From Pseudomonadota bacterium (GTDB lineage Bacteria; Myxococcota; Myxococcia; Myxococcales; Myxococcaceae), in contig JAFADT010000591.1 in NCBI GenBank assembly GCA_023424585.1, forward strand, positions 1-23,916: a stretch of 23,916 nt of DNA. Direction: 5' to 3'. The notes under the pieces are model-generated. The model was not told where the DNA came from. It made no database searches and worked only from the letters and a program-made list of their open reading frames with translations. The translations under genes were made by a program, and so were the position numbers. Each line of letters opens with the position of its first letter. Within the stretch, counting starts at the first letter, position 1. Shown here one piece after another: positions 1 through 7,739 of the stretch.

Positions 1-311
1 TGCCGCTGGGGCGCGCGGTGCCCGCGGTGTTCCTGTGGCGGGTGCGCTCGCGCATCCACCGGTGGTACGCGCGGCTGAAGGAGATTGAGATCCAACTGTA
101 GGAGAACCCGGACCAGGAGATGCTCCAGGACATGCTCAAGCGGCTGGAGGAGGCCGAGCGCGAGGTGAACCGCATCGCGGTGCCGCTCGCCTACGCGGAG
201 AACCTCTACTTCTTCCGCGAGCACGTGGACGTCGTGCGCCGCCGGCTCACCCGCAGGCTCGCGGGCGCGCCCGAGCACAAGGACGCGCACCCGCTCCAGA
301 TGCCCGCGTGA
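1..311 (+). pseudogene. TAXI-family TRAP transporter solute-binding subunit, 3' end, interrupted by an amber stop
   Basis: The frame starting at base 3 reads as one protein tail ending at TGA 309-311, but a TAG at 99-101 splits it. Upstream it reads ...RIHRWYARLKEIEIQL; downstream it continues in the same frame with ENPDQEMLQDMLKRLEEAER, then VNRIAVPLAYAENLYFFREH and an Arg-rich end. That pattern (Trp-Tyr-x-x-Leu, a helical linker with EREVNRI, then PLAYAENLYFFR) is what I recall of the C-terminal extension of membrane-anchored TAXI-type TRAP solute-binding proteins, which bind organic acids for a DctQM-like permease. Both sides of the stop keep high GC3 and family-like sequence, so a recent point mutation (for example CAG or GAG to TAG) or a sequencing error is likely. 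The N-terminus lies outside the window. The family call rests on this tail only. Confidence 0.6.
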
Positions 312-320
312 CGTGACGCG

Positions 321-347
321 CGGCGGCCCGGGGCCTCCGGGCCGCCG
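321..347. terminator. Bidirectional hairpin between convergent genes
   Basis: A perfect 11-bp stem (CGGCGGCCCGG at 321-331 and its complement at 337-347) with a 5-nt loop lies between the convergent ends of the TRAP-binding remnant and the TerB-like gene. There is no T-run, so it may end transcription poorly or rely on Rho. Confidence 0.55.
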
Positions 348-356
348 GCGGGGACC

Positions 357-695
357 TCAGGGGGCGATGCCGAGCAGCTCGCGGATCTGCCGGGCCATGG
401 CGATCTCCGACTCGTGCACGTGGCCGTCGCCGACGATGAGGGCGTGGACCGCGTCGAGCACGGCCTTGGGGTCCTCGCGCAGGATGCCCAGGTTCGGCGG
501 CGGGAGCGGCTGGCCCTCCTGGAGGCAGCGGGTGAGGGCGCTGAGCTCCGTCAGGGGCACGCTGAAGCCGCGCGCCGTGTCGATGATGGCGTCGATCTCC
601 TCCCGGGTGACGCGGTCGTCGCTGGTGGCCACCTGAAGCAGGAGCTTGATGACTTCGATGTGGAAGTGGGCGTCAGGGGGCGGCGGGGCGGCCAT
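357..695 (-). CDS. TerB-like (tellurite-resistance TerB family) protein
   Basis: A 112-aa, all-helical, acidic soluble protein. Two helical repeats each carry an acidic turn followed by Glu, as in TerB folds: ATSDDRVTREEIDAIIDTA near residues 25-45 and VGDGHVHESEIAMARQIREL near 90-108. TerB-like domains are small helical modules, thought to bind metal or act at membranes; the specific role here is unknown. I chose the ATG at 695 because GGAGG sits 11 nt upstream; a longer in-frame ATG at 764 would add a Pro-rich stretch without a ribosome site. It is transcribed divergently from the LuxR-type gene at 932 and converges on the gene at 1-311. Family assignment is by pattern only. Confidence 0.65.
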   Translation of the reverse strand: MAAPPPPDAHFHIEVIKLLLQVATSDDRVTREEIDAIIDTARGFSVPLTELSALTRCLQEGQPLPPPNLGILREDPKAVLDAVHALIVGDGHVHESEIAMARQIRELLGIAP

Positions 696-895
696 GCGGG
701 TCGAATCCTCCAAAGGCGGTCCAGGCTGACCTGCCAGGGGGGGCGCCGTCCAGCGCGACGGCATCCTCCCGTTGGGGAGCGGAAAGCGCGGGGCGCGGGA
801 TGCGTCCTTGGGACCCGCGCCGGGTGGAGCGGGCGGCCACGCCCGACATGCCTGTCATACCTCCGTGGAGGGATGGGCCTCGTTTCCGCCCTCGT

Positions 896-912
896 AATAC
901 TTGCTGGGTATT
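896..912 (+). promoter_or_regulatory. Short inverted repeat upstream of the LuxR-type gene
   Basis: AATAC at 896-900 and GTATT at 908-912 flank 7 nt, in an AT-richer patch that ends 19 nt before the LuxR-type start. It could be an operator or lie near the -10 of this gene. Support is only positional. Confidence 0.25.
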
Positions 913-931
913 GAAAACGGGGGTTGTACCC

Positions 932-2002
932 ATGGGCAAGGCACGGAAGTTCCTGTCGCGTGAGCAGGCGTTGATCGCGGAGCTGAAGGAGGCGCTGGGC
1001 AACGCCCGGACGCTGGAGGATGTCTACGAGGCCATCTCCCACGCGCTCCTCTCGCTCTGCGAGGCGGACCACCTCGCGGTGGGCTGCGCGAATCCGGATG
1101 GGACGGCGGGGCTGCAGTGGAAGACGGAGACCGTCCACCCCCTCCTCAAGGATTACGCGGACTGGGTGCAGGAGGACTTCGTCTTCCGGGCCACGGTGGT
1201 CCAGCCCAACGTCGTGCTCAGCGACGTCCAGATGCTGCGGGGGCAGCCCCTGTCGGAGACGGAGACCTTCCGGCGCAGCCAGGGCGCGGGGCTGAAGCTC
1301 AAGCGGGTGCTGGCGTCGCTCCTCTTCACGGAGCAGGACCTGAAGGGCGGCATCGCGCTGTACCGGGAGTCCCCCCGGCCCTTCACGGTGCGGGCGCAGT
1401 GGTTCCTCCAGCAGCTCATCCCCTCCATCTCCAAGGCGGTGGCCCGGCTGCAGGAGTTCTACGCCCTGCGCTTCGAGCGGGACCTGCTGAAGGCCATCGC
1501 CATGGGGGGGAGCCCGGTGCTGGTGCTCAACAGCCTGGGGCGGAAGGTGGTGGACACGGGGCCGGCCCTGCCGATGCTGGAGCGGTGGTTCGCGCCCCAC
1601 GAGCTCAGCGACGGCGTGCCCCGCGCCTGGGTGGAGCGGGTGCGGGCGTTGTCCCGCTTCGACGTCGCGGCGGATCCCCGGCTGGAGTCCCTCACGCTGG
1701 AGCGCGGCGCGGACCGGCTGGACGTGACGTTCGGTCCCTCCACGGTCAGCTGGGGCGGCCGCAACCTGTGGCAGGTGCGCATGCACGAGCGCGCCCACTG
1801 GATGCGTCCGGACTGGAAGGAGAGGCTCACCGCCCGGGAGTCGAGCGTGGCGGACTGCCTTCACGAGGGCCTGGCGAACAAGGAGATCGCCTCCCGCCTG
1901 GGGGGCTCGGTGGAGACGGTGAAGGTCCACATCAAGTCGCTGTTCGAGAAGACCGGCACCCACAGCCGCGCGGAGTTCGTCGCCAAGGGCCGCCGCGTCT
2001 GA
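932..2002 (+). CDS. LuxR-family transcriptional regulator
   Basis: A 356-aa protein with a C-terminal LuxR/GerE helix-turn-helix at about residues 299-356. It starts LTARESSVADCLHEGLANKE and contains IASRLGGSVETVKVHIKSLF, the recognition-helix region typical of the family. The N-terminal ~290 residues match no domain I can name. They hold a possible sensory fold with two Trp-containing segments and no autoinducer-binding signature, and there is no receiver-domain Asp cluster. I set the start at ATG 932 since the upstream extension (from 800) is Arg/Pro-rich and unlike a protein; the ribosome site (GGGGG) is weak. It is a single gene, divergent from the TerB-like gene and convergent with the hydrolase. 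Targets are unknown; a hairpin follows the stop. Confidence 0.85.
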   Translation: MGKARKFLSREQALIAELKEALGNARTLEDVYEAISHALLSLCEADHLAVGCANPDGTAGLQWKTETVHPLLKDYADWVQEDFVFRATVVQPNVVLSDVQMLRGQPLSETETFRRSQGAGLKLKRVLASLLFTEQDLKGGIALYRESPRPFTVRAQWFLQQLIPSISKAVARLQEFYALRFERDLLKAIAMGGSPVLVLNSLGRKVVDTGPALPMLERWFAPHELSDGVPRAWVERVRALSRFDVAADPRLESLTLERGADRLDVTFGPSTVSWGGRNLWQVRMHERAHWMRPDWKERLTARESSVADCLHEGLANKEIASRLGGSVETVKVHIKSLFEKTGTHSRAEFVAKGRRV

Positions 2003-2010
2003 TTGGCGCC

Positions 2011-2033
2011 CCGGCGCGGTCCGCCCGCGCCGG
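2011..2033. terminator. Bidirectional hairpin between convergent genes
   Basis: A perfect 8-bp stem CCGGCGCG (2011-2018) / CGCGCCGG (2026-2033) with a 7-nt loop lies 8 nt after the LuxR-type stop and 10 nt beyond the hydrolase stop. No T-run. Confidence 0.5.
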
Positions 2034-2043
2034 AGGTTGACGC

Positions 2044-2925
2044 TCATAGCGCGCGGCGGAAGAAGTCGCGCAGCTGGCGCGCGTAGCCGTCGCGGTCCTT
2101 CTGGGCGTACTCGCCGTGGGCCGCCTCCGGCACCACCCACTGCTCACGGGGCTGACAGGCCGCGCGGTAGAGGCGGCCATCCCGCTTCTGGGGGCCGTCC
2201 GGGTCGCTGCCGCCGTTGATGAGCAGCAGCGGCCGGCCCTCCAGCCGACACATGCCGTCCACGGGCCGCACGGCGTCCACGTCGATGCCGGCCCGGCGCA
2301 GGCCCCACAGCACCGCCCAGGTGCTCAGGCCGTAGTGAGAGCCCATGTCCTCCGCCAGGTCCGGGAACGCGCCCGCCGCCGCCACGGCCTTCACCCGCGC
2401 GTCCTCCTGCGCCACCAGCAGGGCCGTCGTCCCGCCCAGGGAGAAGCCGAACAGGCCCACCCGCCCCGCCGTCACGTCCGGCCGCGCCCGCACGAAGGCC
2501 AGGGCCGCGCGCACGTCCTCGCGCTCGCTGTCGCCCCAGCCCACCGCTTCGCCTTCGCTCTCGCCCTGGCCGTGCAGGTCGAAGAGCAGGACGCCGTGCC
2601 CCGCCTCCGACAGCACCCGCGCTTCGAAGAGGACCCGCGTGCGGTTGTCCGCGAAGCCGTGCACCAGCACCACCGCCGTCCCGTCCTTCGAGGGCACGTA
2701 CCACCCGCGAAGCGTCCGCCCCGCGGCCTCGAAGGACACGTCCTCCAGGCCCGGCAGCGCGTCCGGGCCCGTGGGCCGCGCCACCGGGATGCGGGCGGGG
2801 TGCACCAGGGCTTGCGCCGTGCGCAGGCCCCTCGCCGCCGTGAACCCGCCCGTTCCCAGCGCGCCCAGGACGAGCCCCAGCGCGGCGAGGCGACCCCAGC
2901 GGACGCGGTACTTCTTCGTGGACAC
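2044..2925 (-). CDS. Membrane-anchored alpha/beta hydrolase
   Basis: A 293-aa serine hydrolase. An N-terminal membrane segment (about residues 10-32, GRLAALGLVLGALGTGG) probably anchors it facing the periplasm. The hydrolase core shows the oxyanion VLVHGFADNRTR strand-loop, the nucleophile elbow GFSLGG with Ser162, a likely acid Asp241 in GGSDPDG, and the catalytic His270 in AAHGEY. This is the layout of the Hydrolase_4/BAAT-like and YqkD/FrsA-like families; the substrate is unknown. The start is GTG at 2925, only 2 nt beyond the TGA of the upstream epimerase, so the two are probably translationally coupled. The longer in-frame extension into the epimerase looks like shadow sequence. C-terminal homology is secure; only the start codon is inferred. 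Confidence 0.85.
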   Translation of the reverse strand: MSTKKYRVRWGRLAALGLVLGALGTGGFTAARGLRTAQALVHPARIPVARPTGPDALPGLEDVSFEAAGRTLRGWYVPSKDGTAVVLVHGFADNRTRVLFEARVLSEAGHGVLLFDLHGQGESEGEAVGWGDSEREDVRAALAFVRARPDVTAGRVGLFGFSLGGTTALLVAQEDARVKAVAAAGAFPDLAEDMGSHYGLSTWAVLWGLRRAGIDVDAVRPVDGMCRLEGRPLLLINGGSDPDGPQKRDGRLYRAACQPREQWVVPEAAHGEYAQKDRDGYARQLRDFFRRAL

Positions 2926-2927
2926 GG

Positions 2928-3890
2928 TCAGCTCCGGACGGGGCCGCTCCCCGCGCGCCAGCGCCCGACGAGGTCCTTCGCGGCGGTCCCCCAGTCGGGG
3001 TACTCGAAGGAGAAGCCCGCGTCCAGCAGGCGCCCGGGCACCACGCGGCGGCTCTTGAGGAGCAGCTCCGTGTCCGTGCGCATGAAGAACGCGCCGACCT
3101 CCAGCATCCACTTCATCGCCGGCAGGCCCACGCTCACGTGCGCCGCTTCGCGCAGCCTCGCCATCAGCTCGCGCTGGGGCAGGGGATTCGGCGAGGCCAG
3201 GTTCACCGGCCCGCTCAGGTCGTCGCGCTCAATCAGCCACTGCACCGCGCGCACGAAGTCCCGGTCGTGGATCCACGACACGTACTGCTTCCCGCTGCCC
3301 GCGGGGCCGCCCAGCCCGCGGCGCGTCAGGCCCAGGAGCACGTCGAAGATGCCCCCCCTGTCCGGGCTCATCACCATCGCGGTGCGCAGCGCCACCTTGC
3401 GCGTGTGGGGCGTGTCGGCCTCCGCCAGCGTGCGCTCCCACGCCTGCGCGATGTCGATGCTGCGCTTCCAGTACGCGGGCACGCCCGGCTCGGCGCCGCC
3501 CATGAGCCCGGTGGCCTCGTCGTTGGGGGCGTCCAGCCGGTGCGCGTACAGCGTCGCGGTGCTCATCTGCAGCCACACGCGCGGCGGCTTCGCGGCCTGC
3601 TGGATGGCCTGTCCCACCACCCGCGTGGAGTCCACCCGCGAGTCCAGCATCTGGCGCAGGTTCTCCTCCGTGTAGCGGCAGTTCACGCTGCGCCCCGCCA
3701 GGTTGATGACCGCGTCCGCGCCGTCCACCTCCTTCGCCCAATCCCCCAGGGTGCGCCCGTCCCAGGCCACCGTGCGTGCCTCGCCCCGGCCCCCCCGGCC
3801 GAGGAGGACCACCTCGTCCCCCCGCGCGGCGAGCGCCCGCGCCAGCAGCGCGCCCACCTGTCCCGTGCCACCCGGAATCACGACCTTCAT
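2928..3890 (-). CDS. TIGR01777-family NAD(P)-dependent epimerase
   Basis: A 320-aa extended short-chain dehydrogenase-like protein. The dinucleotide motif GGTGQVG is at residues 7-13 (GxxGxxG), followed by DAVINLAGRSVNCRYTEENL, with RVDSTRVV, and STATLYAH further on. The segment SGKQYVSWIHDRDFVRAVQW and the C-terminal DUF1731-like part with GLPAMKWMLEVGAFFMRTDT are hallmarks of the TIGR01777/SDR39U1 family. The family role is poorly known. ATG 3890 has a strong AGGAGG-type site 8-12 nt upstream, and the long upstream open frame is composition-driven. It heads a two-gene unit with the hydrolase at 2925. The Tyr-x-x-x-Lys pair of classical SDRs is not obvious, as in other members. Confidence 0.88.
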   Translation of the reverse strand: MKVVIPGGTGQVGALLARALAARGDEVVLLGRGGRGEARTVAWDGRTLGDWAKEVDGADAVINLAGRSVNCRYTEENLRQMLDSRVDSTRVVGQAIQQAAKPPRVWLQMSTATLYAHRLDAPNDEATGLMGGAEPGVPAYWKRSIDIAQAWERTLAEADTPHTRKVALRTAMVMSPDRGGIFDVLLGLTRRGLGGPAGSGKQYVSWIHDRDFVRAVQWLIERDDLSGPVNLASPNPLPQRELMARLREAAHVSVGLPAMKWMLEVGAFFMRTDTELLLKSRRVVPGRLLDAGFSFEYPDWGTAAKDLVGRWRAGSGPVRS

Positions 3891-4178
3891 GGGAGCTGCC
3901 CCCTCCTTTTGTGCGACGGGTCCGGCCCCCGGAGGCATAGCGCGCCCCCCAGCCGCGCCGCCCGGCGCCGGAATCCAGGCCCCCCGGCCGCCCTGGTGCC
4001 GGCGATGAGCCCCGCTTTTCCCCGGCCCCGGGGCCCGAGGGTGGGGCATTTCCCGGGCTCTCCCGGATCGGATGGGGGAAACCAACCGGCGCGGAGGGAA
4101 AATGCGACGCGGCACGCAACCCGGGCCGCGTCCGGACGAAAATGGGTCATCCCCCACCTCGAATCCCGAGGGTCCGCC

Positions 4179-5000
4179 ATGTTCATCTCGTCCCGCCCGC
4201 TCTCCGCGACCCGCCCCTCGACGAACTCCGCGTCGGCCCCGGCTTCCACGGCCCGTGTCACCCCGAAGGCGTTCTCCTCGGTCTCCACGTTCGAGGCCGG
4301 TCCGTCGGCGAAGAAGGCCCCGACGACGCCGGTGCCCGCGCCGCAGGTCCCGGTGGAGGACGTGCCGCCGTCCCAGCCGGATCCGCGCTACGACGGGCTG
4401 AAGGACCAGGCGCTGATCAACGCCCTGCATGACGCGGTCAGCAAGCACAAGGACCTGGGCTACAACCAGGCGCGGAAGATCATCTTCACGGCCCTGGACA
4501 ACCACGACGGCGTCGTCAAGTGCGTCTACACGGGCAAGGAAGTGACGACGAACAAGATTCCCAACAGCAACGTGATGAACACCGAGCACACCTGGCCCCA
4601 GTCCAAGGGCGCCACGGGCGCGGCGAAGGCGGACCTGCACCACCTGTTCCCCACGGACAGCAAGGCCAACTCGGTCCGGGGCAACTACCCCTTCGGCACG
4701 GTGAAGAACGTGAAGTGGGAGGAGAACGGCGCCAAGTTCGGCACCGACGAGAAGGGCCGCACCGTCTTCGAGCCGCCCGACGAGCACAAGGGCAACGTGG
4801 CGCGCGCGCTGTTCTACTTCTCCACCGTCTACAACAAGCACATCCCCGCGGACGACGAGGCCGTGCTCAAGCAGTGGAACCAGCTGGACAAGGTGGACGC
4901 GGCGGAGATCGCCCGCAACGACGCCATCGAGACCTACCAGCAGAACCGCAACCCCTTCGTGGACGACGCGTCGCTGGCCGATCGCATCGCGGACTTCTAG
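4179..5000 (+). CDS. Endonuclease I family nuclease
   Basis: A 273-aa protein whose residues ~70-273 match the endonuclease I (EndA/Vvn, HNH-like beta-beta-alpha-metal) family. Key parts are NTEHTWPQSKGA with Glu136-His137, and DLHHLFPTDSKANSVRGNYP from Asp152, ending in GNYPFG. The His of EHTWPQS is the expected general base, with metal held by the Glu and downstream Asn. Family members are secreted or periplasmic DNases/RNases. The first ~65 residues are unusual: Ser/Thr/Ala/Pro-rich, no hydrophobic signal-peptide core, so export would need another route. ATG 4179 has GAGGG 9 nt upstream. It is a single gene after a ~290-bp spacer shared with the divergent epimerase; no clear promoter was found there. 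Confidence 0.9.
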   Translation: MFISSRPLSATRPSTNSASAPASTARVTPKAFSSVSTFEAGPSAKKAPTTPVPAPQVPVEDVPPSQPDPRYDGLKDQALINALHDAVSKHKDLGYNQARKIIFTALDNHDGVVKCVYTGKEVTTNKIPNSNVMNTEHTWPQSKGATGAAKADLHHLFPTDSKANSVRGNYPFGTVKNVKWEENGAKFGTDEKGRTVFEPPDEHKGNVARALFYFSTVYNKHIPADDEAVLKQWNQLDKVDAAEIARNDAIETYQQNRNPFVDDASLADRIADF

Positions 5001-5085
5001 AGTCCGGGGTATGTCCCGTCCGCTCGCGCCCTTGTGGGCGCTCGTCCCTGGCCGCGCTGGTGTCCCCCTGATGAAGGTGGGGGGC

Positions 5086-5661
5086 ATGCCCGAGGCGCCG
5101 GGACCCCTGGAGTGGCCCGCCTGCGCGATGTGCGGCGGGCCGCTGCGCTTCCTCTTCCAGCTGCCGCACGTCGAAGGCCGGCTGGACCTGGCGCCGCACG
5201 CGTCGGTCCACGTCTTCCAGTGCGAGAACCCCGACACCGTCTGCTTCCGCTGGGACCCGGAGGAGGGCGCCAACGCGGCCGTGCCGGTGAATGCGGGCCC
5301 TCCGTCCGTGAGCGCGCCGCCCGGGCCGGTGAAGCCGTACGCGGAGTGGACGCTCGGCTTCGAGCCCGCCACCGAGGACACCGAGGCCCTGTCGGTGGAC
5401 GTCAACGAGGCCACCGAGGAGCAGCTCGCCGCGCTGGACCGGGCGCAGGAGGAGGCCCCGGAGAGCAAGGTGGGCGGCGTGCCCGGGTGGCTCAACGGCG
5501 AGGCCACGCCGGAGTGCTGTGACGCGCCCATGCGCTTCGTCGCGCAGCTGGCCGCGATGCCGTTCGGCCTGGACTTCGGGGACAACGGCCGGGGCTACCT
5601 CTTCCGCTGCACCCGAGAGGACTGCGTGCGCCCCTTCCGCTTCCTCACCCAGGGCGTCTGA
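5086..5661 (+). CDS. Zinc-knuckle protein, YwqG/DUF1963-like
   Basis: A 191-aa soluble protein built of two similar halves. Each has a Cys pair, a Met/Leu-Phe-Gln-Leu strand and a second Cys motif. Half one: CAMCGGPLRFLFQLPH then FQCENPDTVC. Half two: VGGVPGWLNGEATPECC, APMRFVAQLAAMPFGLDFGD, then YLFRCTREDC. The GGxPxWxx...C-C...FGDxGxxYxFxC order resembles DUF1963/YwqG proteins, with two probable zinc sites; function is unknown. In-frame starts exist at 5011, 5071 and 5086. I chose 5086 because AAGGTGG lies 5 nt upstream and the domain starts soon after; 5011 has no good site but would sit 10 nt after the nuclease stop. Its stop lies 6 nt from the convergent gene's stop. Confidence 0.7.
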   Translation: MPEAPGPLEWPACAMCGGPLRFLFQLPHVEGRLDLAPHASVHVFQCENPDTVCFRWDPEEGANAAVPVNAGPPSVSAPPGPVKPYAEWTLGFEPATEDTEALSVDVNEATEEQLAALDRAQEEAPESKVGGVPGWLNGEATPECCDAPMRFVAQLAAMPFGLDFGDNGRGYLFRCTREDCVRPFRFLTQGV

Positions 5662-5667
5662 GCGGCG

Positions 5668-6276
5668 TCAGGACAAGGTCGGGTCCTTCAGGCGCTTCGC
5701 CATCATCGTGGTGGAGTCCTCCAGCCACTGGATGCAGAACTCCGCGTTCGCGGAGATGCCCTGGGCCACGGAGGAGAGGAACGCCGGTGGCACCCAGGCG
5801 ATGAGGTAGTCGTTCATCTGGGGGGCGGACTCGGGGTCTTCGCGAAACATGCCGACCCAGGCGTCCCAGGGCGGCACGCTGTCCACGTTGAAGTAGCCCT
5901 GGGTCCACATCTCCGCCACGCCGTCGGTGGTGCTGTCATCCGGGAAATACACGAGCAGCCGCCCCCCTTGAAGCAGGCCCCCTTCGCGAGGGGGCAGCGG
6001 CCGTGGCGGCCCGCCTCGCAGGGCGTCGTGCCGGCTGTGGATGACCCGCTTCATCATCGCGAAGCGGTCCGCATCCACCATCACCTGGGGCTGGAAGGCG
6101 GGCGAGCGCAGGCACGTCGCCGGCGCATCCAGGGTGGCCCTGGGCGCGCACCAGTGAATGGTCTCCTCGAGCACCTCGAAGCGGGTGTCCCGCTCCCACG
6201 CGCCTTGGGGCAGGTCGTACAGCATGCGCGAGGGGCCGGGCTCACGGCTTCCCGGTGGGCGGGGAATGAGCCTCAT
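5668..6276 (-). CDS. Hypothetical protein, third gene of the DUF2089 operon
   Basis: A 202-aa soluble protein I do not recognise. Visible features: a short basic Pro-rich N-terminus, then an alternating alpha/beta region (RFEVLEETIHWCAPRATLDA), a Gly/Arg/Pro-rich loop near residues 105-120, GRLLVYFPDDSTTDGVAEMW, and a C-terminal segment (LIAWVPPAFLSSVAQGISAN) that looks amphipathic. No signal peptide or membrane helix. Its ATG (6276) overlaps the TGA of the DUF4097-like gene as ATGA, so the two are translationally coupled. The general feel (small, acidic, with WxxxF repeats) is like some SMI1/immunity-type proteins, but I cannot support that. Confidence 0.75.
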   Translation of the reverse strand: MRLIPRPPGSREPGPSRMLYDLPQGAWERDTRFEVLEETIHWCAPRATLDAPATCLRSPAFQPQVMVDADRFAMMKRVIHSRHDALRGGPPRPLPPREGGLLQGGRLLVYFPDDSTTDGVAEMWTQGYFNVDSVPPWDAWVGMFREDPESAPQMNDYLIAWVPPAFLSSVAQGISANAEFCIQWLEDSTTMMAKRLKDPTLS

Positions 6277-7295
6277 CGCTGCATCGCCTTGAGCAGCTTC
6301 TGAGCGTCCTCGGCGCTGAGCTTGCCGGCCTCCACCAGGTCGAGCACGCGGCGCATCTCCTCGTCGGGGATGCCCCGGGGCTGCGGCGGCGGGGGCGGCT
6401 GGGGCCGGTGATGCCGGGCGCCCGGATGACCCGCCCAGGGCGGCGCGCCCCAGGAGCTCGCCCACGCGTGGGCCCACTGGTTCGCGTGGCGCTCCGCGCG
6501 GCGCTGCCAGCGCTCCGCCTGACGCTGCCAGCGCATGGAGTCCTCCTCCCAGCCCTCCATGTCCTCGCCGCGTGAACGGCCCGACTCGCGGATGCGCACC
6601 GAGCCCAGCTCCGTCTCCAGGAGGAGCGTCGTGGCCGCCTGCGGGTTGGATGGGTAGCGCGTCTGCGCCGAGCCCAGCGACGTATGGGCCGAGATGTTCA
6701 CGTCCAGCCCGGGGACGAGGCGCAGCTCCACCGCGCCCACCTGCGTCCCGATGCGGTGCTCGCCCACGTCCAGCGCGTCCACGTCCAGCTTCACCGCGCC
6801 CGCGGCGGCGTGGACGTGGAACGTGCCGCCCACGCGCTCGCCGATGATGCGGCCCGCGCCCGTGCGCAGGGTCAGCTTGCCGTGCACGTCGCGCAGGCTC
6901 GCCGTGCCCGCGTCGGTGGACAGCTCCAGCTGGCAGTCCTTCAGGCCCGCGATGCGAACGGCGCCCGCGTCCAGCAGGAGCTTCGCGCGCACGTCGGGCG
7001 GCACGAACAGCTCCGCCTGTCCGCCCTGGCGCCAGAACAGCGACAGGAAGCCCGCCTCGCGCGGCACCAGCTCCACGTTCGTCACCCGGCCGTGCTCCTG
7101 GATGCGCGCCTCCACCCGGCCGTGCGTCACCAGGTAGGGCTTCTCCCCCTCGGGGAGCGGAGACACGACGAGCGTGGCCGCGGAGGCGTGCAGCACCAGC
7201 TCCGCGTGCTGGCCCCAGGGAATCGCGTGGCGCTGGGTGCCGTCGCGCGAGGGCGACGAGGCGTCGGAGGACGGCGTGGCTTCAGGATCCATCAT
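6273..7295 (-). CDS. DUF4097-like beta-repeat protein with C-terminal SHOCT-like (YvlB/LiaX-type) domain
   Basis: A 340-aa protein. Residues ~25-240 are short repeated beta strands (LELSTDAGTASLRDVHGKLT, LRTGAGRIIGERVGG, HAAAGAVKLDVDALDVGEHR) typical of the DUF4097 'adhesin' right-handed beta-helix found in LiaX/YvlB-type envelope-stress proteins. Then come Trp/Arg/Gln repeats (RWQRQAERWQRRAERHANQW), a Pro-rich linker, and a helical hairpin EEMRRVLDLVEAGKLSAEDA at the end that matches the SHOCT-like motif. No signal peptide, so it probably acts in the cytosol or at the membrane face. ATG 7295 (or the adjacent 7292) lies 6 nt after the DUF2089 stop with GGGAG upstream. In many bacteria DUF2089 regulators sit beside such genes, so this pair is a probable regulator-effector unit. 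Confidence 0.82.
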   Translation of the reverse strand: MMDPEATPSSDASSPSRDGTQRHAIPWGQHAELVLHASAATLVVSPLPEGEKPYLVTHGRVEARIQEHGRVTNVELVPREAGFLSLFWRQGGQAELFVPPDVRAKLLLDAGAVRIAGLKDCQLELSTDAGTASLRDVHGKLTLRTGAGRIIGERVGGTFHVHAAAGAVKLDVDALDVGEHRIGTQVGAVELRLVPGLDVNISAHTSLGSAQTRYPSNPQAATTLLLETELGSVRIRESGRSRGEDMEGWEEDSMRWQRQAERWQRRAERHANQWAHAWASSWGAPPWAGHPGARHHRPQPPPPPQPRGIPDEEMRRVLDLVEAGKLSAEDAQKLLKAMQR

Positions 7296-7301
7296 TGGGG
7301 G

Positions 7302-7730
7302 TTACTCCCGTGCCTTCTTGAGACGTTGGGCGGCCTCGTCCGCGTCGATGAGCCCGGCCGCGAGGTCATCGAGAATCTGTGCCCGGCGCGGTGCGCCGCG
7401 CTCCCGGGCCGGAGCTGGCGGAGGCGGGGCGGGAGGCGGCGGGACTCCGGGCGCCTGACCCAGGGCCTCCACCACGTCGTCCAGCCGCGCCACCACCGTC
7501 GGATAGGAGAGGCCCAGCGCCTGCTCCACGTCCTTGATCTTCCCCCGGCAGGTCATGAACACGCGCACGAACGCGAGCTGCTCCGGCGACAGCTGCTGCA
7601 CCCAGCCCGTCGTGAAGCGCCCCTCCACCGCGGACGCGCACCCGTCACAGCGCACCCGTTCGATGACGGTGCCGCCTCCACAGACGGGGCAGCGGGTGGG
7701 CAGGGGCCAGGTGGACTTGGAGGTCGTCAT
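7302..7730 (-). CDS. DUF2089-family zinc-ribbon/helix-turn-helix regulator
   Basis: A 142-aa protein. The N-terminal zinc ribbon has CPVCGG then CDGC (residues ~14-30). Then follows LSPEQLAFVRVFMTCRGKIK and ALGLSYPTVVARLDDVVEAL, a winged/HTH segment characteristic of DUF2089. A Pro-rich linker leads to a C-terminal SHOCT-like hairpin (RAQILDDLAAGLIDADEAAQ), the same kind of tail as in the next gene. The likely role is a DNA-binding regulator of its own operon. ATG 7730 begins just downstream of a strikingly AT-rich promoter patch; its ribosome site is weak, so the leader is short or unusual. It is the first gene of the three-gene minus-strand operon ending at 5668. Confidence 0.85.
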   Translation of the reverse strand: MTTSKSTWPLPTRCPVCGGGTVIERVRCDGCASAVEGRFTTGWVQQLSPEQLAFVRVFMTCRGKIKDVEQALGLSYPTVVARLDDVVEALGQAPGVPPPPAPPPPAPARERGAPRRAQILDDLAAGLIDADEAAQRLKKARE

Positions 7731-7739
7731 GGGGTTCAG

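Noticed and set aside
551..2140. Minus-strand 529-codon frame opposite the LuxR-type gene
   Set aside because: Its peptide is Arg/His/Gln/Pro-rich without domain character and mirrors the codon pattern of the LuxR-type gene on the other strand.
2926..3111. N-terminal extension of the alpha/beta hydrolase into the epimerase gene
   Set aside because: The peptide is low-complexity Arg/Gly/Pro and lies inside a conserved gene; GTG 2925 directly after the epimerase stop is more plausible.
3891..4178. A sigma-54 or sigma-70 promoter before the nuclease gene
   Set aside because: I found no GG-N10-GC pair of the right form and no convincing -35/-10 pair in this GC-rich spacer.
3891..5585. Long N-terminal extension of the epimerase on the minus strand
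   Set aside because: It overlaps the endonuclease on the other strand, has no signal or domain, and the ATG at 3890 has a strong ribosome site at the start of the Rossmann motif.
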